In this document: positions 31,634 to 39,600 of the stretch, piece by piece | Layout of the letters: every line of letters begins with the position of its first letter | How positions within the stretch are numbered: position 1 is the stretch's first letter | Assembly: GCF_003697165.2 (NCBI RefSeq) | Contig: NZ_CP033092.2 | Coordinates: forward strand, 3,906,001 to 3,970,000 | Direction of reading: 5' to 3' | DNA from: Escherichia coli DSM 30083 = JCM 1649 = ATCC 11775 | GTDB lineage: Bacteria > Pseudomonadota > Gammaproteobacteria > Enterobacterales > Enterobacteriaceae | Length of the DNA stretch: 64,000 nucleotides | Program-made: the position numbers and the translations under genes | The notes under the pieces: model-generated | Seen by the model: the letters and a program-made list of their open reading frames with translations, nothing else | Told to the model about the DNA's origin: nothing | Databases searched by the model: none

Positions 31634-32479
31634 TTATTCACAACCTGCCCTAAACTCGCTCGGACTCGCCCCGGTGCATTTTTTAAATACTCGCGAGAAA
31701 TAGAGTTGATCATCAAAACCGACATTGCGACCGACGGTGGCGATAGGCATCCGGGTGGTGCTCAAAAGCAGCTTCGCCTGACTGATGCGCTGGTCCTCGC
31801 GCCAGCTTAATACGCTAATCCCTAACTGCTGGCGGAACAAATGCGACAGACGCGACGGCGACAGGCAGACATGCTGTGCGACGCTGGCGATATCAAAATT
31901 ACTGTCTGCCAGGTGATCGCTGATGTACTGACAAGCCTCGCGTACCCGATTATCCATCGGTGGATGGAGCGACTCGTTAATCGCTTCCATGCGCCGCAGT
32001 AACAATTGCTCAAGCAGATTTATCGCCAGCAATTCCGAATAGCGCCCTTCCCCTTGTCCGGCATTAATGATTTGCCCAAACAGGTCGCTGAAATGCGGCT
32101 GGTGCGCTTCATCCGGGCGAAAGAAACCGGTATTGGCAAATATCGACGGCCAGTTAAGCCATTCATGCCAGTAGGCGCGCGGACGAAAGTAAACCCACTG
32201 GTGATACCATTCGTGAGCCTCCGGATGACGACCGTAGTGATGAATCTCTCCAGGCGGGAACAGCAAAATATCACCCGGTCGGCAGACAAATTCTCGTCCC
32301 TGATTTTTCACCACCCCCTGACCGCGAATGGTGAGATTGAGAATATAACCTTTCATTCCCAGCGGTCGGTCGATAAAAAAATCGAGATAACCGTTGGCCT
32401 CAATCGGCGTTAAACCCGCCACCAGATGGGCGTTAAACGAGTATCCCGGCAGCAGGGGATCATTTTGCGCTTCAGCCAT
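31634..32479 (-). CDS. araC: Arabinose regulator AraC, 281-residue form
   Basis: AraC represses araBAD by looping without arabinose and activates it with arabinose. From the ATG at 32479 (MAEAQNDPLLPGYSF) it has an N-terminal arm, a cupin-like arabinose/dimerisation domain (about 18-167) and two helix-turn-helices in the C-terminal domain (near 196-215 and 245-265). It stops after ...SEFRAGCE at 281 residues. K-12 AraC has 292; Salmonella AraC also ends at this point. The last 30 bases before the stop carry several synonymous differences from K-12. Function should be retained, because the extra K-12 tail lies beyond the DNA-binding domain. A 17-codon longer start is possible but would cover araO2. 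Confidence 0.96.
   Translation of the reverse strand: MAEAQNDPLLPGYSFNAHLVAGLTPIEANGYLDFFIDRPLGMKGYILNLTIRGQGVVKNQGREFVCRPGDILLFPPGEIHHYGRHPEAHEWYHQWVYFRPRAYWHEWLNWPSIFANTGFFRPDEAHQPHFSDLFGQIINAGQGEGRYSELLAINLLEQLLLRRMEAINESLHPPMDNRVREACQYISDHLADSNFDIASVAQHVCLSPSRLSHLFRQQLGISVLSWREDQRISQAKLLLSTTRMPIATVGRNVGFDDQLYFSRVFKKCTGASPSEFRAGCE
31637..31645. repeat. 9-bp direct repeat flanking the accessory insert (araC side)
   Basis: TTCACAACC, the complement of the araC codons for Gly-Cys-Glu, is the partner of 29809-29817. Bases just outside the repeat differ between the two copies (here TGCCC, there GGCAC). Confidence 0.8.
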
Positions 32480-32499
32480 ACTTTTCATACTCCCGCCAT

Positions 32500-32524
32500 T
32501 CAGAGAAGAAACCAATTGTCCATA
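32500..32524. promoter_or_regulatory. araO2 operator
   Basis: The stretch AGAAACCAATTGTCCATATT just upstream of araC matches the known distal half-site araO2. It lies about 210 bp from araI1. In the absence of arabinose an AraC dimer bridges O2 and I1 and loops the DNA, repressing both promoters. Confidence 0.75.
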
Positions 32525-32652
32525 TTGCATCAGACATTGCCGTCACTGCGTCTTTTACTGGCTCTTCTCACTAATCCAACCGGTAACCCCGCTTATTAAA
32601 AGCATTCTGTAACAAAGCGGGACCAAAGCCATGACAAAAACGCGTAACAAAA

Positions 32653-32705
32653 GTGTCTATAATCACGGCAGAAAAGTCCACATTGATTATTTGCACGGCG
32701 TCACA
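32653..32705. promoter_or_regulatory. araO1 operator and CRP site
   Basis: TGTCTATAATCACGGCAGAAAAG (written in part; 32653-32688) corresponds to the paired araO1 half-sites that control araC transcription. TTGCACGGCGTCACA at 32691-32705 is the CRP site shared by araC and araBAD. Both are unchanged from the classical E. coli sequence as I recall it. Confidence 0.8.
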
Positions 32706-32718
32706 CTTTGCTATGCCA

Positions 32719-32782
32719 TAGCATTTTTATCCATAAGATTAGCGGATCCTACCTGACGCTTTTTTTCGCAACTCTCTACTGT
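32719..32782 (+). promoter_or_regulatory. araI1-araI2 and the pBAD promoter
   Basis: araI1 reads TAGCATTTTTATCCATA (32719-32735) and araI2 follows at about 32739-32755, overlapping the -35 box CTGACG (32753-32758). The -10 box is TACTGT (32777-32782), giving an 18-bp spacer and a start near 32789. AraC bound to I1 and I2 with arabinose, helped by CRP, activates araBAD from here. Confidence 0.88.
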
Positions 32783-32817
32783 TTCTCCATACCCGTTTTT
32801 TTGGATGGAGTGAAACG

Positions 32818-34518
32818 ATGGCGATTGCAATTGGCCTCGATTTTGGCAGTGATTCTGTGCGAGCTTTGGCGGTGGATTGCGCCACCGGTGAAGAGATCGC
32901 CACCAGCGTAGAGTGGTATCCCCGTTGGCAGAAAGGGCAATTTTGTGATGCCCCAAATAACCAGTTCCGTCATCATCCGCGTGACTACATTGAGTCAATG
33001 GAAGCGGCGCTGAAAACCGTGCTTGCAGAGCTTAGCGCCGAGCAGCGCGCAGCTGTGGTCGGGATTGGCGTTGACACAACCGGCTCGACGCCCGCACCGA
33101 TTGACGCCGACGGTAACGTCCTGGCGCTGCGCCCGGAGTTTGCCGAAAACCCGAACGCGATGTTCGTATTGTGGAAAGACCACACCGCGGTTGAAGAAGC
33201 GGAAGAGATTACCCGTTTGTGCCACGCGCCGGGCAACGTTGACTACTCCCGCTATATTGGCGGTATTTATTCCAGCGAATGGTTCTGGGCAAAAATCCTG
33301 CATGTGACTCGCCAGGACAGCGCCGTGGCGCAATCTGCCGCATCGTGGATTGAGCTGTGCGACTGGGTACCAGCTCTGCTTTCCGGTACCACCCGCCCGC
33401 AGGATATTCGTCGCGGACGTTGCAGCGCCGGGCATAAATCTCTGTGGCACGAAAGCTGGGGTGGCCTGCCGCCAGCCAGTTTCTTTGATGAGCTGGACCC
33501 AATCCTCAATCGCCATTTGCCTTCCCCACTATTCACTGACACCTGGACTGCCGATATTCCGGTGGGCACCTTATGCCCGGAATGGGCGCAGCGTCTCGGC
33601 CTGCCTGAAAGCGTGGTGATTTCCGGCGGCGCGTTTGACTGCCATATGGGCGCAGTTGGCGCAGGCGCACAGCCTAACGCTCTGGTAAAAGTTATCGGTA
33701 CTTCCACCTGCGACATTCTGATTGCCGACAAACAGAGCGTTGGCGAGCGGGCAGTGAAAGGTATTTGCGGTCAGGTTGATGGCAGCGTGGTGCCTGGATT
33801 TATCGGTCTGGAAGCAGGCCAATCGGCGTTTGGTGATATCTACGCCTGGTTTGGACGCGTACTCAGCTGGCCGCTGGAACAGCTTGCCGCCCAGCATCCG
33901 GAACTGAAAGAGCAAATCAACGCCAGCCAGAAACAACTGCTTCCGGCGCTGACCGAAGCATGGGCCAAAAATCCGTCTCTGGATCACCTGCCGGTGGTGC
34001 TCGACTGGTTTAACGGTCGCCGCACGCCAAACGCTAACCAACGCCTGAAAGGAGTGATTACCGATCTGAACCTCGCCACCGACGCTCCGCTGCTGTTCGG
34101 CGGTTTAATTGCCGCCACCGCCTTTGGCGCACGCGCAATCATGGAGTGCTTTACCGATCAGGGGATCGCCGTCAATAACGTGATGGCGCTGGGCGGCATC
34201 GCGCGGAAAAACCAGGTCATTATGCAGGCCTGCTGCGACGTGCTGAATCGCCCGCTGCAAATTGTTGCCTCTGACCAGTGCTGTGCGCTCGGTGCGGCGA
34301 TTTTTGCTGCTGTCGCCGCGAAAGTGCACGCAGACATCCCATCAGCCCAGCAAAAAATGGCCAGTGCGGTAGAGAAAACCCTGCAACCGCGCAGCGAACA
34401 GGCACAACGCTTTGAACAGCTTTATCGCCGCTATCAGCAATGGGCGATGAGCGCCGAACAACACTATCCTCCAACTTCCGCCCCGGCACAGGCTGCCCAG
34501 GCCGTTCCGACTCTATAA
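32818..34518 (+). CDS. araB: L-ribulokinase AraB
   Basis: AraB phosphorylates L-ribulose to L-ribulose 5-phosphate with ATP. It is an FGGY-family carbohydrate kinase of 566 residues. The phosphate-binding [15 protein letters not shown] is at residues 6-20, and the second ATP-binding region near 430-440 ([11 protein letters not shown]) is intact. It is the first gene of araBAD behind pBAD and is followed ten bases later by araA with a good ribosome-binding site. Confidence 0.98.
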
Positions 34519-34528
34519 GGACACGACA

Positions 34529-36031
34529 ATGACGATTTTTGATAATTATGAAGTGTGGTTTGTAATTGGCAGCCAACATCTTTACGGCCCGGAGACTCTG
34601 CGCCAGGTGACGCAACATGCGGAACACGTTGTTAATGCACTGAATACAGAAGCGAAGTTGCCCTGCAAACTGGTGCTGAAACCGCTGGGCACCACGCCGG
34701 ATGAAATCACCGCTATTTGCCGCGACGCGAATTACGACGATCGTTGCGCTGGTCTGGTGGTGTGGCTGCACACCTTCTCCCCGGCCAAAATGTGGATCAA
34801 CGGCCTGACCATGCTCAACAAACCGTTGCTGCAATTCCACACCCAGTTCAACGCGGCGCTGCCGTGGGACAGCATCGACATGGACTTTATGAACCTGAAC
34901 CAGACCGCGCATGGCGGTCGCGAGTTCGGCTTCATCGGCGCGCGTATGCGTCAGCAACATGCCGTTGTTACCGGTCACTGGCAGGATAAACAAGCACATG
35001 AGCGTATTGGCTCCTGGATGCGTCAGGCGGTCTCTAAACAGGATACCCGTCATCTGAAAGTCTGCCGTTTTGGCGATAACATGCGTGAAGTAGCGGTCAC
35101 CGATGGCGATAAAGTTGCCGCACAGATCAAGTTTGGTTTCTCCGTCAATACCTGGGCGGTTGGCGATCTGGTGCAGGTGGTGAACTCCATAAGCGACGGC
35201 GATGTTAACGCGCTGGTCGATGAGTACGAAAGCTGCTACACCATGACACCTGCCACACAAATCCACGGCGAAAAACGACAGAACGTGCTGGAAGCGGCGC
35301 GTATTGAGCTGGGGATGAAGCGTTTCCTGGAACAAGGTGGCTTCCACGCTTTCACTACTACCTTTGAAGATTTGCACGGCCTGAAACAGCTTCCGGGTCT
35401 GGCCGTACAGCGTCTGATGCAGCAGGGCTACGGCTTTGCGGGCGAAGGCGACTGGAAAACTGCCGCCCTGCTTCGCATCATGAAGGTGATGTCAACCGGT
35501 CTGCAGGGCGGCACCTCCTTTATGGAGGACTACACCTATCACTTCGAGAAAGGTAATGACCTGGTACTCGGCTCCCATATGCTGGAAGTCTGTCCGTCGA
35601 TCGCTGTGGAAGAGAAACCGATCCTCGACGTTCAGCATCTCGGTATTGGCGGTAAAGACGATCCTGCCCGCCTGATCTTCAACACTCAAACCGGTCCAGC
35701 CATTGTCGCCAGCCTGATTGATCTCGGCGATCGTTACCGTCTGCTGGTTAACTGCATCGACACGGTGAAAACACCGCACTCCCTGCCGAAACTGCCGGTG
35801 GCGAATGCGCTGTGGAAAGCGCAACCGGATCTGCCGACCGCTTCCGAAGCGTGGATCCTTGCCGGTGGCGCGCACCATACCGTCTTCAGCCATGCGCTGA
35901 ACCTCAACGATATGCGCCAGTTCGCCGAGATGCACGACATTGAAATCACAGTGATTGATAACGATACCCGCCTTCCAGCGTTTAAAGACGCGCTGCGCTG
36001 GAACGAAGTGTATTACGGATTTCGTCGCTAA
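34529..36031 (+). CDS. araA: L-arabinose isomerase AraA
   Basis: AraA converts L-arabinose to L-ribulose with Mn2+, the first step of arabinose use. It has 500 residues, the standard E. coli length. The characteristic stretches [14 protein letters not shown] (near 327, carrying a metal-ligand glutamate) and GAHHTVFSH (near 446, metal-ligand histidine) are present. It is followed by a three-unit BIME before araD, which probably modulates araD expression or mRNA decay within the operon. Confidence 0.98.
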
Positions 36032-36053
36032 GTAGCCGCATCAGGTATGTAAC

Positions 36054-36303
36054 GCCTGATGCGACGCTGACGCGTCTTATCAGGCCTACGCGTTCCGGAT
36101 TTGTAGGCCGGATAAGCAAAGCGCATCCGGCATTCACCGCCTGATGCGGCGCTGGCGCGTCTTATCAGGCCTACGCGTTCCGGATTTGTAGGCCGGATAA
36201 GCAAAGCGCATCCGGCATTCACCGCCTGATGCGACGCCGACGCGTCTTATCAGGCCTACACGCTGCGATTTTGTAGGCCGGATAAGCAAAGCGCATCCGG
36301 CAC
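36054..36303 (+). repeat. Three-copy 85-bp BIME in the araA-araD gap
   Basis: The gap holds a head-to-tail array with a period of 85 bp starting at 36054, 36139 and 36224. Each unit contains two inverted REP palindromes, GCCTGATGCG...CTTATCAGGCCTAC and GTAGGCCGGATAAGC...CATCCGGC. Units 1 and 2 are nearly identical, and unit 3 has a few changes. This is a BIME-2 type array inside an operon. Such arrays bind DNA gyrase or IHF and can set transcript stability. Confidence 0.93.
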
Positions 36304-36315
36304 GAAGGAGTCAAC

Positions 36316-37011
36316 ATGTTAGAAGATCTCAAACGCCAGGTCTTAGAAGCCAACCTGGCGCTGCCAAAACACAACCTGGTCACGCTCACCTGGGGCAATG
36401 TCAGCGCCGTTGATCGCGGGCGCGGCGTCCTGGTGATCAAACCTTCCGGCGTCGACTACAGCACCATGACCGCTGACGATATGGTCGTGGTCAGCATCGA
36501 AACCGGTGAAGTGGTTGAAGGTACGAAAAAGCCCTCCTCCGACACGCCAACTCACCGGCTGCTCTATCAGGCATTCCCGTCTATTGGCGGCATTGTGCAC
36601 ACACACTCGCGCCACGCCACCATCTGGGCGCAGGCGGGTCAGTCGATTCCAGCAACCGGTACCACCCACGCCGACTATTTCTACGGCACCATTCCCTGCA
36701 CCCGCAAAATGACCGACGCAGAAATCAACGGTGAATATGAGTGGGAAACCGGTAACGTCATCGTAGAAACCTTCGAAAAACAGGGTATCGATGCAGCGCA
36801 AATGCCCGGCGTGCTGGTCCATTCTCACGGCCCGTTTGCATGGGGCAAAAATGCCGAAGATGCGGTGCATAACGCCATCGTGCTGGAAGAAGTCGCTTAT
36901 ATGGGTATATTCTGCCGTCAGTTAGCGCCGCAGTTACCGGATATGCAGCAAACGCTACTGGATAAACACTATCTGCGTAAGCATGGCGCGAAGGCATATT
37001 ACGGGCAGTAA
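36316..37011 (+). CDS. araD: L-ribulose-5-phosphate 4-epimerase AraD
   Basis: AraD converts L-ribulose 5-phosphate to D-xylulose 5-phosphate, feeding the pentose phosphate pathway. It has 231 residues and a class II aldolase fold. The zinc-binding histidines are visible in HTHSRHA (near 95) and HSHGPFAWG (near 169). A GAAGGAG ribosome-binding site lies just after the BIME. The LexA box of polB begins four bases after its stop codon. Confidence 0.98.
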   Translation: MLEDLKRQVLEANLALPKHNLVTLTWGNVSAVDRGRGVLVIKPSGVDYSTMTADDMVVVSIETGEVVEGTKKPSSDTPTHRLLYQAFPSIGGIVHTHSRHATIWAQAGQSIPATGTTHADYFYGTIPCTRKMTDAEINGEYEWETGNVIVETFEKQGIDAAQMPGVLVHSHGPFAWGKNAEDAVHNAIVLEEVAYMGIFCRQLAPQLPDMQQTLLDKHYLRKHGAKAYYGQ

Positions 37012-37014
37012 TGA

Positions 37015-37030
37015 CTGTATAAAACCACAG
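37015..37030 (+). promoter_or_regulatory. LexA box (SOS operator) of polB
   Basis: CTGTATAAAACCACAG is a 16-bp SOS box with the invariant CTGT...ACAG ends. It lies 55 bp before the polB start and immediately after araD. Damage-induced cleavage of LexA would release polB transcription, consistent with the old name dinA. Confidence 0.9.
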
Positions 37031-37042
37031 CCAATCAAACGA

Positions 37043-37073
37043 AACCAGGCTATAATCAAGCCTGGTTTTTTAT
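37043..37073 (+). terminator. araBAD terminator with TATAAT in its loop
   Basis: AACCAGGC (37043-37050) and GCCTGGTT (37060-37067) form an 8-bp stem followed by TTTTATT. It ends the araBAD transcript. The nine-base loop begins with TATAAT (37051-37056), a perfect -10 hexamer that may belong to the polB promoter next to the LexA box, so the terminator and promoter appear nested. Confidence 0.8.
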
Positions 37074-37085
37074 TGGATTTTCAGC

Positions 37086-39437
37086 GTGGCGCAGGCAGGT
37101 TTTATCTTAACCCGACACTGGCGGGACACCCCGCAAGGGACCGAAGTTTCCTTCTGGCTGGCAACGGACAACGGGCCGTTGCAGGTTACGCTTGCGCCGC
37201 AAGAGTCCGTGGCATTTATTCCCGCCGATCATGTTCCCCGCGCTCAGCATATTTTGCAGGGTGAACAAGGCTTTCGCCTGACGCCGCTGGCGTTAAAAGA
37301 TTTTCACCGCCAGCCGGTGTATGGCCTTTACTGTCGCGCCCATCGCCAGTTGATGAATTACGAAAAGCGCCTGCGTGAAGGTGGCGTTACCGTCTACGAG
37401 GCCGATGTGCGCCCGCCAGAACGCTATCTGATGGAGCGGTTTATCACCTCGCCAGTGTGGGTCGAGGGTGATATGCGCAACGGCGCTATCGTTAATGCCC
37501 GTCTGAAACCGCATCCCGACTATCGTCCGCCGCTCAAGTGGGTTTCTATTGATATTGAAACCACCCGCCACGGTGAGCTGTACTGCATCGGCCTGGAAGG
37601 TTGCGGGCAGCGTATCGTTTATATGCTGGGGCCAGAGAATGGCGACGCCTCCGCGCTCGATTTTGAACTGGAATACGTCGCCAGCCGCCCGCTGCTACTG
37701 GAAAAACTTAACGCCTGGTTTGCGACTCATGATCCTGATGTGATCATCGGTTGGAACGTGGTGCAGTTCGATCTGCGAATGCTGCAAAAACATGCCGAGC
37801 GTTACCGTATTCCGCTGCGTCTGGGGCGTGATAACAGCGAGCTGGAGTGGCGCGAGCACGGCTTTAAAAACGACGTCTTTTTTGCTCAGGCCAAAGGGCG
37901 ACTGATTATCGACGGTATCGAGGCGCTGAAATCCGCGTTCTGGAATTTCTCTTCATTCTCGCTGGAAACCGTCGCTCAGGAGTTATTAGGCGAAGGAAAA
38001 TCTATCGATAACCCGTGGGATCGAATGGACGAAATTGACCGCCGTTTCGCCGAAGATAAGCCTGCGCTGGCAACTTATAACCTGAAAGATTGCGAGCTGG
38101 TGACGCAGATCTTCCACAAAACTGAAATCATGCCGTTTTTGCTCGAACGGGCGACGGTGAACGGCCTGCCGGTAGATCGACACGGCGGTTCGGTGGCAGC
38201 GTTTGGTCATCTCTATTTTCCCCGTATGCATCGCGCTGGTTATGTCGCGCCTAATCTCGGCGAAGTGCCGCCGCACGCCAGCCCTGGCGGCTACGTGATG
38301 GATTCGCGACCTGGGCTTTATGATTCGGTGCTGGTGCTGGACTACAAAAGCCTGTACCCGTCGATCATCCGCACCTTTCTGATTGATCCCGTCGGGCTGG
38401 TGGAAGGCATGGCGCAGCCTGATCCAGAGCACAGTACCGAAGGTTTTCTCGATGCCTGGTTCTCACGGGAGAAACATTGCCTGCCGGAGATTGTGACTAA
38501 CATCTGGCACGGGCGCGATGAAGCCAAACGTCAGGGTAATAAGCCGCTTTCGCAGGCGCTGAAGATCATTATGAATGCCTTTTATGGTGTGCTCGGCACC
38601 ACCGCCTGCCGTTTCTTCGATCCACGCCTGGCATCGTCGATCACCATGCGTGGTCATCAGATCATGCGGCAAACCAAAACCTTGATTGAAGCGCAGGGCT
38701 ATGATGTTATCTACGGCGATACCGACTCAACGTTTGTCTGGCTGAAAGGTGCACATTCGGAAGAAGAAGCAGCGAAAATCGGTCGTGCACTGGTGCAGCA
38801 CGTTAACGCCTGGTGGGCGGAAACGCTGCAAAAACAACGGCTGACCAGCGCACTGGAACTGGAGTATGAAACCCATTTCTGCCGTTTTCTGATGCCAACC
38901 ATTCGCGGGGCCGATACCGGCAGCAAAAAGCGCTACGCCGGACTGATTCAGGAGGGCGACAAACAGCGGATGGTGTTTAAAGGGCTGGAAACCGTGCGCA
39001 CCGACTGGACGCCGCTGGCCCAGCAGTTTCAGCAGGAGCTTTACCTGCGCATCTTCCGCAACGAGCCATATCAGGAATACGTGCGCGAAACCATCGACAA
39101 GCTGATGGCGGGCGAACTGGACACGCGGCTGGTTTACCGTAAACGCCTTCGCCGTCCGCTGAGCGAATATCAGCGTAATGTTCCGCCTCATGTACGCGCC
39201 GCTCGCCTTGCCGATGAAGAAAACCATAAGCGCGGTCGCCCCTTGCAATATCAGAACCGCGGCACCATTAAGTACGTATGGACCACCAACGGCCCGGAGC
39301 CGCTGGACTACCAACGTTCACCGCTGGATTACGAACACTATCTGACCCGCCAGTTACAACCCGTGGCGGAGGGAATACTCCCTTTTATTGAGGATAATTT
39401 TGCTACACTTATGACCGGGCAACTTGGGCTATTTTGA
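37086..39437 (+). CDS. polB: DNA polymerase II PolB
   Basis: PolB is the SOS-induced B-family DNA polymerase used in replication restart and lesion bypass. It has 783 residues with a GTG start at 37086 (MAQAGFILTRHW). The 3'-5' exonuclease motif SIDIETT lies near residue 153. The polymerase motifs DYKSLYPSI (near 419) and YGDTDSTF (near 545, the catalytic aspartates) are intact. It is controlled by the LexA box upstream and stands alone, with rapA 163 bases downstream under its own start signals. Confidence 0.97.
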   Translation: MAQAGFILTRHWRDTPQGTEVSFWLATDNGPLQVTLAPQESVAFIPADHVPRAQHILQGEQGFRLTPLALKDFHRQPVYGLYCRAHRQLMNYEKRLREGGVTVYEADVRPPERYLMERFITSPVWVEGDMRNGAIVNARLKPHPDYRPPLKWVSIDIETTRHGELYCIGLEGCGQRIVYMLGPENGDASALDFELEYVASRPLLLEKLNAWFATHDPDVIIGWNVVQFDLRMLQKHAERYRIPLRLGRDNSELEWREHGFKNDVFFAQAKGRLIIDGIEALKSAFWNFSSFSLETVAQELLGEGKSIDNPWDRMDEIDRRFAEDKPALATYNLKDCELVTQIFHKTEIMPFLLERATVNGLPVDRHGGSVAAFGHLYFPRMHRAGYVAPNLGEVPPHASPGGYVMDSRPGLYDSVLVLDYKSLYPSIIRTFLIDPVGLVEGMAQPDPEHSTEGFLDAWFSREKHCLPEIVTNIWHGRDEAKRQGNKPLSQALKIIMNAFYGVLGTTACRFFDPRLASSITMRGHQIMRQTKTLIEAQGYDVIYGDTDSTFVWLKGAHSEEEAAKIGRALVQHVNAWWAETLQKQRLTSALELEYETHFCRFLMPTIRGADTGSKKRYAGLIQEGDKQRMVFKGLETVRTDWTPLAQQFQQELYLRIFRNEPYQEYVRETIDKLMAGELDTRLVYRKRLRRPLSEYQRNVPPHVRAARLADEENHKRGRPLQYQNRGTIKYVWTTNGPEPLDYQRSPLDYEHYLTRQLQPVAEGILPFIEDNFATLMTGQLGLF

Positions 39438-39600
39438 GCAAAAAAAGAGTTCGCCAGATACCATTTTGATGCGTGACGAATGCTTTGCCATCCAGTACCA
39501 TAGCGCCCTTTCCATTCCTGGACCTGAATAACACCACTACCTCATAAGCACGGTAGCGGGTGGTTATTGCCTGCAATTAAAGATATAGAGCCGAACACAT

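Noticed and set aside
32480..32530. AraC with 17 extra N-terminal residues
   Set aside because: The extension covers araO2, and the shorter start matches the known N-terminal arm MAEAQNDPLLPG.
34220..35377. Long open frame (385 codons) on the minus strand across araB and araA
   Set aside because: It is antisense to two well-known genes, has no ribosome-binding site or family resemblance, and its openness follows from the codon bias of araBA.
36054..36303. Regular repeats resembling a CRISPR array
   Set aside because: The units are 85-bp head-to-tail BIMEs made of REP palindromes, with no unique spacers and no cas genes nearby.
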